DNA of 47,497 nt, taken from positions 1 through 47,497 of the forward strand of contig NZ_LZSY01000017.1 of assembly GCF_001665625.1 (NCBI RefSeq). The letters are read 5' to 3'. Below are positions 9,236 to 17,987 of the stretch, piece after piece (position 1 is the first letter of the stretch; each line of letters begins with the position of its first letter). The position numbers and the translations under genes are program-made. The notes under the pieces were generated by a model that was given only the letters and a program-made list of their open reading frames with translations, searched no databases and was not told where the DNA came from. The DNA comes from Mycolicibacterium peregrinum. GTDB lineage: Bacteria > Actinomycetota > Actinomycetes > Mycobacteriales > Mycobacteriaceae.

Positions 9236-11338
9236 ATGAATGATCCACGTCCCGCTCCCGACAACGACGACGATCCGCGGTTGGCGCCGCTGCTGGCCTG
9301 GCGTCAGCAGTTGCTCGACTCCGGGGTCGTGGCTGCCCGCAGCTTCAAGGAAGCCCATGTGCGCCTGGTGCTGCGGTCGGGTTGCACCGATGTCGAACGG
9401 ATCCGGGCCATGCTGCCGGGGTCGGTGGCCGAGCATGCCGAGGACATGGCCCGGGTGCTGGCCGAGTTGGGTGATGCAGGCCGTGGGCCCGACGCCGCTT
9501 CGGGGCGGCACCGCTCCGGCGAATCCGTAACCGAGTCCGTGACCGAAACCGTCGAGACGCCGGCCCCGCCGGCTTCGTCGCCCGCCCCGCCGGTGTCTCC
9601 CGCGCCGGCTCCGTCGGCCGATACCGTGCCGCCGCCTCCTGCGCCGGTCGATATGCCCTTGAGTGCAGCCGATTTCGCGCCGTTCGCGTTCGGCGCCCAG
9701 CAGCCGCCGAGTCACAACATCGCGTTGCGGCGACGCCCGGATGGCGCTGCGCTGGACCTGAGCTGGCCGCCGTACGAGTCGGCTGAACCGGTGGTGCTGT
9801 ACCGCCTGGTCAGCGCCGAGGGTGACGCACCGTATGCGCCGGACCGGGCTGACCTGGTGGCCGCCACCGCAACCCCGTACGCCGAGGACGCCCGGCCCGC
9901 CACTTCTGCAGCCAGGCATTTCCAGGTGTGGGTCAATGTCGGGTCGTCGCGTGCCGATGCGCTCGCCGCCCAACCGGTGCTGTACGCCGCCGGGGTACTG
10001 GTCAGCCCGCTCACCGCCTTCGACATCCGGGAGGATTCCGGACGGGTCATCGGGCAGTGGGCGGTGCCGACCGGGGTGAGCGCGGTGTTCGTCTACCGCA
10101 TCCCGGCCGAAGAAGCGGGCCGCGACGGCCCTCAGTACCGGATCCTGGCCGACAGCGCCAACCTTTCCGGGTTCATCGACACCGATACCGTTCGCGGGCA
10201 ACGCTATCTGTACCGGGCCCGGTGCGCGGCCACCGTGGACGGCGTGCTGCGACTGTCCGAAGCGGTCGAGGTCGATGTCGCGGTCTCTGCGGTGTTGGAG
10301 CCCGTCACCGACCTGGCGGTGGTGGCCGGTGGCGACGGCTCGGTGTTCGACCTGACCTGGACGCCTCCGCCCGCCGGGCGTGTGGTGATCTACCGCAGCG
10401 AGAACGGGCCCAACGCCGGCGCCGATTCCGCCGAACTGTCCGAGGACGCCCTCGAACAGGTGGGGCTCACGCCCGAGCTGCAGCTGACGCAACCGGTGGT
10501 CACGCGGCACACCCCGGACGGCAGGCCGGAGTCGGTGTTGGTCGCGGTGTCGTGGCCGGCCGACTGGAGCCGTGCCTACCTGACCCCGGTGACGTTGCTC
10601 GGCGGGCGTGCACTGCTGGGCAAGACGCTGTCCTCGGTGCGCACCGGCACCATCACCGACATCGAGCTGGCCGAGTACTGCAACAAACAGGTGCTGACCT
10701 TCGACTGGCCTGACGGCGCCGCCGGCGTCGTGATGTATCTGGCTCCCAAGGGCCACGATCCGCGTGACGGGCTCACCGGCAAGTCGTTCGAGATCTCGCT
10801 ACAGGAGTACGAGAAGTACGGCGGCATGCAGTTGACCGGGCAACTGCCTGTGGGCGGCTGCTCGCTGCACCTGGCACCGGTGGCGTTCTCCGGCGGCCGG
10901 CGTGTCACCGGCACGGTCACCAGCACCGAGTACGCCGGGCTGCTCCGGCTGCAGTACGCCGTGCAGGTTGTCCGTGACCCCAACGGTTTTCCGGTTTCCG
11001 CCACGATCGCGATGCGCTCCGAACATGACCTGCCGGGATCTCCGGCTTTCGTGTTGGTCAACAATCCGCAGCGGATTCCGCTCGGCGTACATGACGGCCA
11101 GGCCGTCGACGTGGCGCCGCTCACCGAGCAGGGCCAGATCGGCGACCGGCCCTCCAAGGAGTTGCGCTGGACAGCTCTCACGACGACCGGCACGGGCGAG
11201 CTGTGGGCCGCTGACGTGCGTGGCTTGCAAGGATGGATCAGGTTGTTCGTGAACACCCCCACGCCCGCGCGGCTCCGCGTCATCGCTCTGCTCGACCCGC
11301 CGGTGGAGACCCTGCGACTCACCCCGCCGGCGCGATGA
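9236..11338 (+). CDS. Cytoplasmic protein with fibronectin-III-like repeats
   Basis: A 700-residue protein starting 2 bp after the preceding gene. Residues 1-80 form a helical domain, about 85-150 a Pro/Ala/Ser-rich linker, and the remainder is a series of beta-sandwich-like units. Recurring DLSWPP, GQWAVP, DLTWTPP and FDWPDG motifs, each followed by a VxYR- or VxMYL-like strand, are typical of FN3-like domains. It has no signal peptide or membrane helix, unusual because FN3 repeats in bacteria are mostly extracellular. It may be a cytoplasmic scaffold that links the membrane proteins to the GTPase module (inference). Its last bases overlap the next start as ATGA, the usual sign of translational coupling. 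The FN3 call rests on pattern only. Confidence 0.7.
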   Translation: MNDPRPAPDNDDDPRLAPLLAWRQQLLDSGVVAARSFKEAHVRLVLRSGCTDVERIRAMLPGSVAEHAEDMARVLAELGDAGRGPDAASGRHRSGESVTESVTETVETPAPPASSPAPPVSPAPAPSADTVPPPPAPVDMPLSAADFAPFAFGAQQPPSHNIALRRRPDGAALDLSWPPYESAEPVVLYRLVSAEGDAPYAPDRADLVAATATPYAEDARPATSAARHFQVWVNVGSSRADALAAQPVLYAAGVLVSPLTAFDIREDSGRVIGQWAVPTGVSAVFVYRIPAEEAGRDGPQYRILADSANLSGFIDTDTVRGQRYLYRARCAATVDGVLRLSEAVEVDVAVSAVLEPVTDLAVVAGGDGSVFDLTWTPPPAGRVVIYRSENGPNAGADSAELSEDALEQVGLTPELQLTQPVVTRHTPDGRPESVLVAVSWPADWSRAYLTPVTLLGGRALLGKTLSSVRTGTITDIELAEYCNKQVLTFDWPDGAAGVVMYLAPKGHDPRDGLTGKSFEISLQEYEKYGGMQLTGQLPVGGCSLHLAPVAFSGGRRVTGTVTSTEYAGLLRLQYAVQVVRDPNGFPVSATIAMRSEHDLPGSPAFVLVNNPQRIPLGVHDGQAVDVAPLTEQGQIGDRPSKELRWTALTTTGTGELWAADVRGLQGWIRLFVNTPTPARLRVIALLDPPVETLRLTPPAR

Positions 11339-13821
11339 CCACTCGCTACGGCCAGTTGGCCTACACGTCGTTCGACAAGGTCGGGTCCGCCGGGGGCTGG
11401 CAGGTCAAGGAGTCCACTGGAGCGTTGACCGCCGACGAGACACAGCAGTTGATCGCCGGTGTGCGCACGGTGTTCCATCCGGTGGAGCCGTTACCCGCGT
11501 ACCCGACACCCGAGCAGTTGGAGAGCGGTCCGCGCCGGCTGGCCTACCGCCCGCTCGACAGCGGCGCGGTCGGCTACTGGCATTCGATTCCGGCCGGGTC
11601 CGACAGCACCGGCCGGCCGGGCAACGTGTTCGCGCACGTGTTGCTGGACCGTCACCCCGATGCCGCGCGCCGGCCGATCGAATGGTGGCGGTCGGCCCAA
11701 TGGCTGCGGCCGTACGGACCTGCGGCGGTTTCCCGTGCGGTCCTGCCGCCGCGCGCCCCGGAGCCGGGTGCGGTGGTGACGAAGGACAGCGTGATCGCGT
11801 TCGCGCTCGATCCGGCCACGTGGCGCCTGACCACCTTGTTCGGGCTGCTGGATGCCGTCGTCGCCGCGCTCGCCGGTGGTCCGGCGGTGGTGTTCGGGGC
11901 TGAGTCACCCGAATCGGCCGCGCAGTGGATCGGGTTGGTCAGCTTCCTGATGTCGTCGGGGACCGCAGCGGACTTGAGTTTCTCCACCTTCGACCGAGCC
12001 GATCAGCTGGCCTTGGCGCTGCAGAGCGGCCAGCATCTGACCGCGGTGCCGATCGGGGACCTGGGCGCGGTTCCACCGGGAGTCGTCGGTATCGGGGAGA
12101 CCGAGCTGATCTCGCTCGGTGAACTGGGCGGGGAGCCGCACCGCACCGCGGCCGGGCAGACCATCGAGGTCACCCCGTGGTCGGCCATGGCACAGGTCGT
12201 GTTGCTGGATCCGGCGTCGGCACGGACCCTGCTCGACGACATCGACCGGTTCGCCGCGGAGGTGTCCGATGCCGGATTGCATCCGGCGTGGCCGATGGCG
12301 ATGGCGGTGACGGCCAACGCGGAGTTCGCCGACGCGATCGACGAGGCACACGACGTCATCACCACGTATTCGCCGCCGGGGGTGCCCGCGGGATCTGCCG
12401 CGGCCCGGACCATCGCCGGGGTCCTGGGCGAGGTGGTGGGCACGACGACCGCCGAGGCCTGGCAGGCGGTGCAGAACCTCGCAGGTGGTGCCGCCGCAGA
12501 CTTTGCCGACGTCAGCTATCTGTGCCGGGCGCTCGGTGACGACGCCTGGCTGGCGCAGCCCGGACCGATTCCGCTGGGGCCGAGGGCGTTTCACGGAAAG
12601 GTGACGCCGGTCGAGGTGCAGGGGGCGATCGGGCAGGCGCTGCAGCGGGCCCGCGACACCGGACCCGAGCGCGTGCTGAAAGTGGTGGACATGCTGCTGC
12701 GGGCCGGTGTGCGGGACGACCGGCTGGTGCCGGCGTTGCGTGGTGACGTGGTGGCGCAGCTCGATGATCCGTCGCGCGCCGCCGACCTGACCCGACGCCT
12801 CGGCGCCGAGGGCAAGCTGACATTGGCCGCCGCGCTGCTTCGCACCTCGGGCGGCGACGTGGCGGCCGGGGCCATCGGCGACGGCCTGCTGGACTGGCTG
12901 GTCGAGGGAGTCGATTTTCCCACCGCCGCAGAGCTTTCCCGGGCGCAGCCGTGGGATTTGGGCTGGACCCGCGCGGCGGTGCGCGGAGTGCGTGCGGTGC
13001 GGCGTGGCCCGTCCGCCCCGGGTGATCGTGTGGCCGAGCTCTGGTGGCTGGGTGTGTCGGGCTCGCCCCGGTTCGTCCAGGTGGCGGGCGACACCGTCTG
13101 GGATCCAGCAGATCTGCTGGCCGTCGTGGGCGACGGCGCACTGCCCGGCGCAGCCGCGGTCCGTACGCTGCTGGGCGCCCCCGACTCTCCCGAGCTGAAC
13201 CAGTTGGCCGCCAAGGTGATCGACGGCAATGACGACAGTGCTGCCGTCGCGCATGCCGCGGTCCGGCACATCACCCCGCAGCAGTGGATGCAGCAGCGCT
13301 ATGTGGACACCCATCAGCGGGCCTACCTCCCGTTCTGGGAGCAGACACTGACCACGGCCCGGCCGGGTGAGGTACACCGTGATTTCCTGGCCGGTCTGCT
13401 GACCTTCGCGGTGTTGGGAACCATTGCCGGCCAGCCCTTCCCGGACAGCTGCCACACGCTGGCTGCCGATCCGGACCTCGCCGCCGACGCGGTACGCCGA
13501 GTGCTCCCGCTGGTGGACGGATACGAGATCGCGCCGCACGTGGTGCTGGCCGTCAGCCTGCTGCACACCGTGGCTGCCGAGGACACCGAGATTCCGGTCA
13601 GCGGTGTCGAGGCGGTGCTGGCGCAACTGGCCGAGCAGGTGGCAGCACCGCTGCAGAATGACGACCACGAGGTCGAAGGGGTGGCGGCGCTGATGGCGCA
13701 GATGTCCGGAGACATGTCCGACGGCGCGCTGCGCCGATACCGAAAAATGGTGAGCAGGCTGTTGACGCGCCGCGCTGATGCACAACCGTCGCTGGCAGCC
13801 CGACTGCGGGGGAGCCGCTGA
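11335..13821 (+). CDS. GAP1-like (GTPase-associated protein 1) family protein
   Basis: An 828-residue soluble protein. The start at 11335 is chosen because ATGA overlaps the upstream stop and because the N-terminus then begins with the family-like MTTRYGQLAYTSFD. The first 140 residues carry the features I associate with the GAP1 N-terminal domain: an early YTSF, a GGWQVK, then PRRLAYR, and GYWHS followed by TGRPGNVFAHVLLDR. A middle domain follows (about 145-330, containing FGAESPESAAQWIGLVSFL), then a long helical region. GAP1 proteins were described computationally as partners of prokaryotic GTPases in so-called GTPase-centric systems. Here a vWA gene and a GTPase gene follow immediately, as that model predicts. 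Biochemical activity is unknown. The family assignment comes from memory of motifs. Confidence 0.75.
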   Translation: MTTRYGQLAYTSFDKVGSAGGWQVKESTGALTADETQQLIAGVRTVFHPVEPLPAYPTPEQLESGPRRLAYRPLDSGAVGYWHSIPAGSDSTGRPGNVFAHVLLDRHPDAARRPIEWWRSAQWLRPYGPAAVSRAVLPPRAPEPGAVVTKDSVIAFALDPATWRLTTLFGLLDAVVAALAGGPAVVFGAESPESAAQWIGLVSFLMSSGTAADLSFSTFDRADQLALALQSGQHLTAVPIGDLGAVPPGVVGIGETELISLGELGGEPHRTAAGQTIEVTPWSAMAQVVLLDPASARTLLDDIDRFAAEVSDAGLHPAWPMAMAVTANAEFADAIDEAHDVITTYSPPGVPAGSAAARTIAGVLGEVVGTTTAEAWQAVQNLAGGAAADFADVSYLCRALGDDAWLAQPGPIPLGPRAFHGKVTPVEVQGAIGQALQRARDTGPERVLKVVDMLLRAGVRDDRLVPALRGDVVAQLDDPSRAADLTRRLGAEGKLTLAAALLRTSGGDVAAGAIGDGLLDWLVEGVDFPTAAELSRAQPWDLGWTRAAVRGVRAVRRGPSAPGDRVAELWWLGVSGSPRFVQVAGDTVWDPADLLAVVGDGALPGAAAVRTLLGAPDSPELNQLAAKVIDGNDDSAAVAHAAVRHITPQQWMQQRYVDTHQRAYLPFWEQTLTTARPGEVHRDFLAGLLTFAVLGTIAGQPFPDSCHTLAADPDLAADAVRRVLPLVDGYEIAPHVVLAVSLLHTVAAEDTEIPVSGVEAVLAQLAEQVAAPLQNDDHEVEGVAALMAQMSGDMSDGALRRYRKMVSRLLTRRADAQPSLAARLRGSR

Positions 13822-14747
13822 TGCCGATCTATGTAGTGGGTGCACGCAACCAGCGTGTCCAGATTCCGAATCAGGCACTGACAGTGTCGATTACCGGCGC
13901 GGTCGGAGGTGCCGCGCTGGAAGTGCAGGGTGGGCCGGACCAGCCGGTGGTGCGTTCGACGGCTCACCAGGCGGTGCTGCCGAGCCTGACCGGGCCGGTC
14001 ACGATCGTGGTGCGCCCGGTCGGCGCGGACCGATTCAATTCCGGCACGCTCATCCACCTGGCGATCGCACATGACAACCCCGGTGATGTCGACCCGGTGC
14101 AGGTGATGTTCGATCCTGTCGATGTCGGCGGCGACACGGTCGTCACCTTCGCTGCGCTCACCCCGAACGGCACCCAGATCGAGGTGGCCGTGAGCGCGGT
14201 GGCCGATACGCCGATGAGCCCGTTGGCATCCGCGGCCCGGACGTCTGCACGCAAGGTCACCGGCCGGGGCCCGGGGAACTCCGGCGGCTCGGTGGTGCTG
14301 GCTCTCGACACGTCGGCGTCGATGCGGCGATGGTTCGCCGACGGCAGTACGTTCGCGGCGGCCGACATCGTGGTCGGGGTGGCCGATGCGCTCGGGCTAC
14401 GGGACGTATCGGCGGTGTTGGTCGGCGCCGAGGTGACCCCGGTACCGGCCGGCGATGCCGCCGCTTTGGTGGAGGCCCTGCGCGAGGCCGAACCTCGATG
14501 GTCGGCGGGTGCCCGGTGGTCGCGGTTGCCTGCCGGCTCGGCGCGCACCGTCATCTGTTCCGACTTCCCCACTCTGGCTGTGCGACAGCAGTTTCCGGTA
14601 CTGGCGCTGTCCAACGACCGGCGCCTCGACGCGGACGGTGCGCGGCTGCCATCGCCCCGCCCGGGTAACGAGGCCGGGGCCGAGCTGCTGGCGCATCCGC
14701 CGGTGCTGGACCGGATCACAGCGGCGTTGGTGCGGGCGCTGAAGTGA
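13821..14747 (+). CDS. Cytoplasmic vWA protein with N-terminal beta domain
   Basis: A 308-residue protein without signal peptide or membrane helix. Residues 1-140 form a beta-rich domain reminiscent of TerD-type or other Ca-binding beta sandwiches, though this is not certain. A vWA domain follows from about 155: VVLALDTSASM holds the MIDAS DxSxS, and the later ARTVICSDFP could supply the Asp of the third MIDAS loop. It is compact compared with the first vWA protein of the operon and lies on the opposite side of the membrane. The start overlaps the previous stop by one base, and the end overlaps the GTPase gene as GTGA. Pairing of a vWA protein with a GTPase and GAP1 is typical of GTPase-centric gene sets, so it probably acts as a metal-dependent adaptor (inference). 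Confidence 0.8.
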   Translation: MPIYVVGARNQRVQIPNQALTVSITGAVGGAALEVQGGPDQPVVRSTAHQAVLPSLTGPVTIVVRPVGADRFNSGTLIHLAIAHDNPGDVDPVQVMFDPVDVGGDTVVTFAALTPNGTQIEVAVSAVADTPMSPLASAARTSARKVTGRGPGNSGGSVVLALDTSASMRRWFADGSTFAAADIVVGVADALGLRDVSAVLVGAEVTPVPAGDAAALVEALREAEPRWSAGARWSRLPAGSARTVICSDFPTLAVRQQFPVLALSNDRRLDADGARLPSPRPGNEAGAELLAHPPVLDRITAALVRALK

Positions 14748-15898
14748 CGAAGTGCCCGCGCTGCTTCTCGGTGCTGAATCCGAACCACTTCCTGTGGACG
14801 TTGATTCCGCAGCCGGGCGCGCCTCGCTACCGTGATGACGTGGCGTCGGCCTTTCTCGGCGCGCCCGCCGAGTGCGGTCCGCTCTACACCTGGACCAATC
14901 AGGGCCACGGCGGTCCGCCACCGACGACGGCGGACGCCAGCCGCGCATTGCAAGGGCCGGCGGTCGAGATCTGCACGGTGTGCCACTACACGCTGCCCGA
15001 GGGGTGGCGGCACGGGCATGCGATCTGCATCGCGATGGCGGGGGCTCGCGCCACCGGCAAGAGCCTCTACATAGCGGTTCTGGTCAAACAGCTGGAGCTG
15101 CTGTGCGAACGGCTCGGGGTGTCAATGGAACCCGTCACCCGGGCCACCGCACAGGCCTACGAGGCGAATTACGAGACTCCGCTTTTCGTGCAGCGGGGGT
15201 TGATCCCTCCGACGCCGACGATGCACACCCAGGCATCGAGTCAGCGGGAGCCGCTGGTGTTCTCGATCGGCGGCTGGCACGGGATTCGGCGGTTCCTGGT
15301 GCTGCGCGATGTGGCCGGGGAGGACATGGAATCCGGCGACCTGCACACGCCGCCGTTCCGGTTCTTCGCCAACGCCGACGCGGTGTTCTTCATGTTCGAT
15401 CCTCTGCGGGTCCAGACGATCCGTGATCAGTTGCGAGACCTGTTGCCGGCGCAGCAGTTCAGCGGCGGCGATCCCCGGTCGGTGCTGAACAACCTGTTGA
15501 TGGCGGTGGGGCAGGGGCAGCCGAAGCTTGCGGTGATCCTGTCGAAGTTCGATGCGCTGCGGACATTGCGGAATGTCGAGGGCTCCGAGTGGAGCATGAT
15601 CATGTCCAACACCGGCGCGGCGTATCTTCGCGATACCTCCGATTCACCGCGCTATGACGAGCTCGGCGGACAACTGTTGCATGAAGAGGTCCGGAGCCTG
15701 CTGACCCGGCTGCACGGCGGCGCGATCGTGGCCGCGGTGGAGAATCCGTCGACGGGAATAGTGTTGCCGCACCGCTATTTTGTGGTGTCTGCGCTCGGGC
15801 AGCCGCCCAGCGGCAACAAGCTGCATTCCCGGGGGATCGCGCCGTTCCGGTGCGCCGACCCGATCCGGTGGGTCACCTCGAGCTTCGGGGTGTTGTAG
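14744..15898 (+). CDS. Zinc-ribbon P-loop GTPase of the GAP1/vWA system
   Basis: A 384-residue protein with a GTG start in a GTGA overlap. The N-terminus has two CxxC knuckles (C4/C7 and C77/C80) expected to bind zinc. The GTPase core shows Walker A GARATGKS at 100-107, a switch-II-like DVAGED with D189xxG192, and SKFD at 267-270, which fits the NKxD guanine-specificity motif with Ser replacing Asn. This set, together with its context, resembles the GTPases that accompany GAP1 (so-called double-GTPase families), although I see only one complete P-loop here. It has no membrane helix. It is probably the nucleotide switch of the operon, acting on or with the tubulin-like protein and the membrane proteins (inference). 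Confidence 0.82.
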   Translation: MTKCPRCFSVLNPNHFLWTLIPQPGAPRYRDDVASAFLGAPAECGPLYTWTNQGHGGPPPTTADASRALQGPAVEICTVCHYTLPEGWRHGHAICIAMAGARATGKSLYIAVLVKQLELLCERLGVSMEPVTRATAQAYEANYETPLFVQRGLIPPTPTMHTQASSQREPLVFSIGGWHGIRRFLVLRDVAGEDMESGDLHTPPFRFFANADAVFFMFDPLRVQTIRDQLRDLLPAQQFSGGDPRSVLNNLLMAVGQGQPKLAVILSKFDALRTLRNVEGSEWSMIMSNTGAAYLRDTSDSPRYDELGGQLLHEEVRSLLTRLHGGAIVAAVENPSTGIVLPHRYFVVSALGQPPSGNKLHSRGIAPFRCADPIRWVTSSFGVL

Positions 15899-16888
15899 GT
15901 GACCACTCAAGATCCGTTCGGGGGCAACCCGTTCGGACAGAATCCGTTTGGCCGGTATCCGCCCCCGGGGCAGCCCCCGTACGGAGGTCCGCCGATGATC
16001 CCGGCGGGTCCGCCGCCGAATGACGAGGCCAATACGTTGGCGACGTTGTCGGTGGTGTTCGCGTTCGTGTTCGCGCCGGCGGGCGCGGTGTTGGGCCATC
16101 TGGGACTGTCGCAGATCAAGCGCACCGGCCAGCGGGGTCGTGACCGCGCCCTGGTGGGGTTGAGCCTGTCATACGCGGTGATCGTGGTTGCCGTTGCGGC
16201 GCTGGTGATCTGGGCGGTGATCCCGAGTTCTTCGAGTACCATGACGGCTGAGACGACGACGAGGACCACGGCTCCCGTCACGACAACGACGACCACTCCG
16301 GCGCCACCGCCGCTCGTCACCGAGGCTCAGTTGGCGGGACTGCTCCCGAGCCTGGCCGAGGTGCAGGAGATCACGAAGAACCCGCAACTGACCACCGACG
16401 GGAAGCCGCAGGACATCGGCTTACCGGCGGGCCACACGTACAGCCCGGTCGAATGCGCCAGTTCGTTCAGCATGTTCATGCCACTGCCGTACGAGAACAG
16501 CGGTTACGTCAAGACCGCGGGAACCTCGCAGTACCAGAGCCCCAATCCCGACCTGCAGGCCTACGAGGGCGTGGCGATGTTCGCTGACGCCGCGGCGGCG
16601 CAGCGGGCACTGGCCCGCAATCTCGAACTGTGGCGCGGGTGTGCCGGCAAGACGTTCACCTGGACGGTCCAGGACGGCCAGTACACGCACTTCGTCCTGG
16701 GTGGTCCAGAGGAAAAGGCCGGCGGAATCGTCGCGTTGCGCAGCAGCAATCAGGGATCGAAGTCGTGGATGCTGCGCGCGATCGGCGCCAAGGCCAACGT
16801 TCTGGTCGACGTGCATGTTCTGGGTGTCGGGCTGACCGATGAGGCGGTCACCGTGGTCCAACGAATCTTCGACAGAATTCCGGGTTGA
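15899..16888 (+). CDS. DUF4190 membrane protein with PknH-like extracellular domain
   Basis: A 329-residue protein whose GTG start directly abuts the TAG of the GTPase gene. Residues 1-40 are a Gly/Pro/Phe-rich cytoplasmic tail with NPFG repeats. Two hydrophobic segments (about 45-66 and 84-105) with GHLGLSQIKRTGQRGR between them are characteristic of DUF4190. A Thr/Pro linker then leads to an extracytoplasmic domain with two cysteines (PVECASSF and LWRGCAGK) and the layout of the PknH-type sensor domain found in mycobacterial kinases and lipoproteins. Such domains are thought to bind an unknown ligand through a disulfide-stabilised cleft. A close paralogue follows. It is a likely envelope sensor or anchor for the cytoplasmic GTPase assembly (inference). 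Confidence 0.78.
   Translation: MTTQDPFGGNPFGQNPFGRYPPPGQPPYGGPPMIPAGPPPNDEANTLATLSVVFAFVFAPAGAVLGHLGLSQIKRTGQRGRDRALVGLSLSYAVIVVAVAALVIWAVIPSSSSTMTAETTTRTTAPVTTTTTTPAPPPLVTEAQLAGLLPSLAEVQEITKNPQLTTDGKPQDIGLPAGHTYSPVECASSFSMFMPLPYENSGYVKTAGTSQYQSPNPDLQAYEGVAMFADAAAAQRALARNLELWRGCAGKTFTWTVQDGQYTHFVLGGPEEKAGGIVALRSSNQGSKSWMLRAIGAKANVLVDVHVLGVGLTDEAVTVVQRIFDRIPG
16022..16230 (+). repeat. Copy 1 of a duplicated membrane-segment block
   Basis: This stretch encodes the DUF4190 segment of the first paralogue and aligns without gaps to 17055-17263 (offset 1033). It includes identical runs of 61 bp (16068-16128) and 38 bp (16193-16230). The flanking coding sequence of the two genes is far more diverged. 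Confidence 0.85.
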
Positions 16889-16889
16889 T

Positions 16890-17981
16890 ATGACGCAGGG
16901 CGGTTTTGGAGGTCCGCAGGATCCGTTCGGCGGCTCGCCGTTTGGAGACGCCCCGTTTGGGCAGTATCCGTCGAATCAGCAGTTCTCGTCGGGTCAGCCG
17001 CCGTATCCGGCTCCGCCGGTTGTGCCGTCAGGTCCGCCGCCGACACCGCCGCGCGACGAGGCCAATACCTTCGCGACGTTGTCGGTGGTGTTCGCGTTCC
17101 TGTTCGCGCCGGCGGGCGCGGTGTTGGGCCATCTGGGACTGTCGCAGATCAAGCGCACCGGGCAGCGAGGTCGGGATCGTGCTCTCGTAGGCCTGAGCCT
17201 GTCTTACACGTTGATCGTGGTTGCTGTTGCGGCGCTGGTGATCTGGGCGGTGATCCCGAGTTCGTCGAACATCACGACGACGGAGGCGAAGTCAACCGCG
17301 CCGGCAACAGGCAGCGCTGTGCCGACACCTTCCCCGACGGCAACCACTCCAACGACGCCGGAACCCCCACCGCTGCCGCTGGTCACCGAAGCGCAGCTGC
17401 CCGGTTTGCTGCTCAACCTCGACGATTCCATCCGGCTCGTCGGTTTGAACGACGGATACAGCCCGTACGAAGAGACAACCCTGCGTAACGTTCCCGATCT
17501 GACGATGACGCCACCGGAGTGTTTTTCGGCCATCGCCCCTGGATTACCGGTCAGCTATGGGAACAGCGGTCATACCGCGACACTGTCCCGATCCTTCACC
17601 AACCTGGACGTGAAGACGATGTTCGCCTTGGGCAATTTCGATGAACGAGCGACGTTGTACGCTGATGCGCCCGCGGCGAGCCGACAGGTCGACGCGATCG
17701 AGAAGATGTGGCAGGGATGTCACGGAAATATCACCCAGAACGGGCCGAGCGGCTCGGTTGTGTTCGAAGTGGGTGAGGTGACCCGGTCCGCGACCGACCC
17801 TTCGATCGTGCTGCTGAGCAGCACGGTGCAGGACGGGCCGAAGCTGATGGTCGGCAGCCGCAGCTCGCGTGCCATCGCGGTGAAGTCCAACGTGGTGGTC
17901 GACCTGGTGGTCTTCGCGCCGGATCCGGGCGGCCGCGCGGAAGCGGCCGCCGTCGAGATCCTGTCGCGGATACCGGGATAA
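16890..17981 (+). CDS. Second DUF4190 / PknH-like membrane protein (tandem paralogue)
   Basis: A 363-residue paralogue of the preceding protein. The ATG at 16890 is chosen because it lies one base after the previous stop and restores the same MTQxxFGGxxDPFGG N-terminal tail. It has the same architecture: Gly/Pro/Phe tail, two hydrophobic DUF4190 segments, a Thr/Pro linker, and a sensor-like domain with a matching cysteine pair (PPECFSAI and MWQGCHGN). The extracellular domains share little sequence, whereas the membrane block is nearly identical at DNA level, suggesting a duplicated sensor pair with different ligands. The gene ends the operon. Its stop is only 6 bp from the stop of the convergent gene, leaving no room for a hairpin terminator between them. 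Confidence 0.78.
   Translation: MTQGGFGGPQDPFGGSPFGDAPFGQYPSNQQFSSGQPPYPAPPVVPSGPPPTPPRDEANTFATLSVVFAFLFAPAGAVLGHLGLSQIKRTGQRGRDRALVGLSLSYTLIVVAVAALVIWAVIPSSSNITTTEAKSTAPATGSAVPTPSPTATTPTTPEPPPLPLVTEAQLPGLLLNLDDSIRLVGLNDGYSPYEETTLRNVPDLTMTPPECFSAIAPGLPVSYGNSGHTATLSRSFTNLDVKTMFALGNFDERATLYADAPAASRQVDAIEKMWQGCHGNITQNGPSGSVVFEVGEVTRSATDPSIVLLSSTVQDGPKLMVGSRSSRAIAVKSNVVVDLVVFAPDPGGRAEAAAVEILSRIPG
17055..17263 (+). repeat. Copy 2 of the duplicated membrane-segment block
   Basis: This is the partner of 16022-16230 at a constant offset of 1033 bp. High identity confined to this internal block points to a duplication followed by local gene conversion or by strong constraint on the membrane segments. 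Confidence 0.85.
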
Positions 17982-17987
17982 CCGGTC

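Noticed and set aside
173..17981. Calling the operon a proven anti-phage defence system
   Set aside because: GAP1/GTPase/vWA sets were proposed as conflict systems, but no effector such as a nuclease, TIR or pore-forming toxin is visible here.
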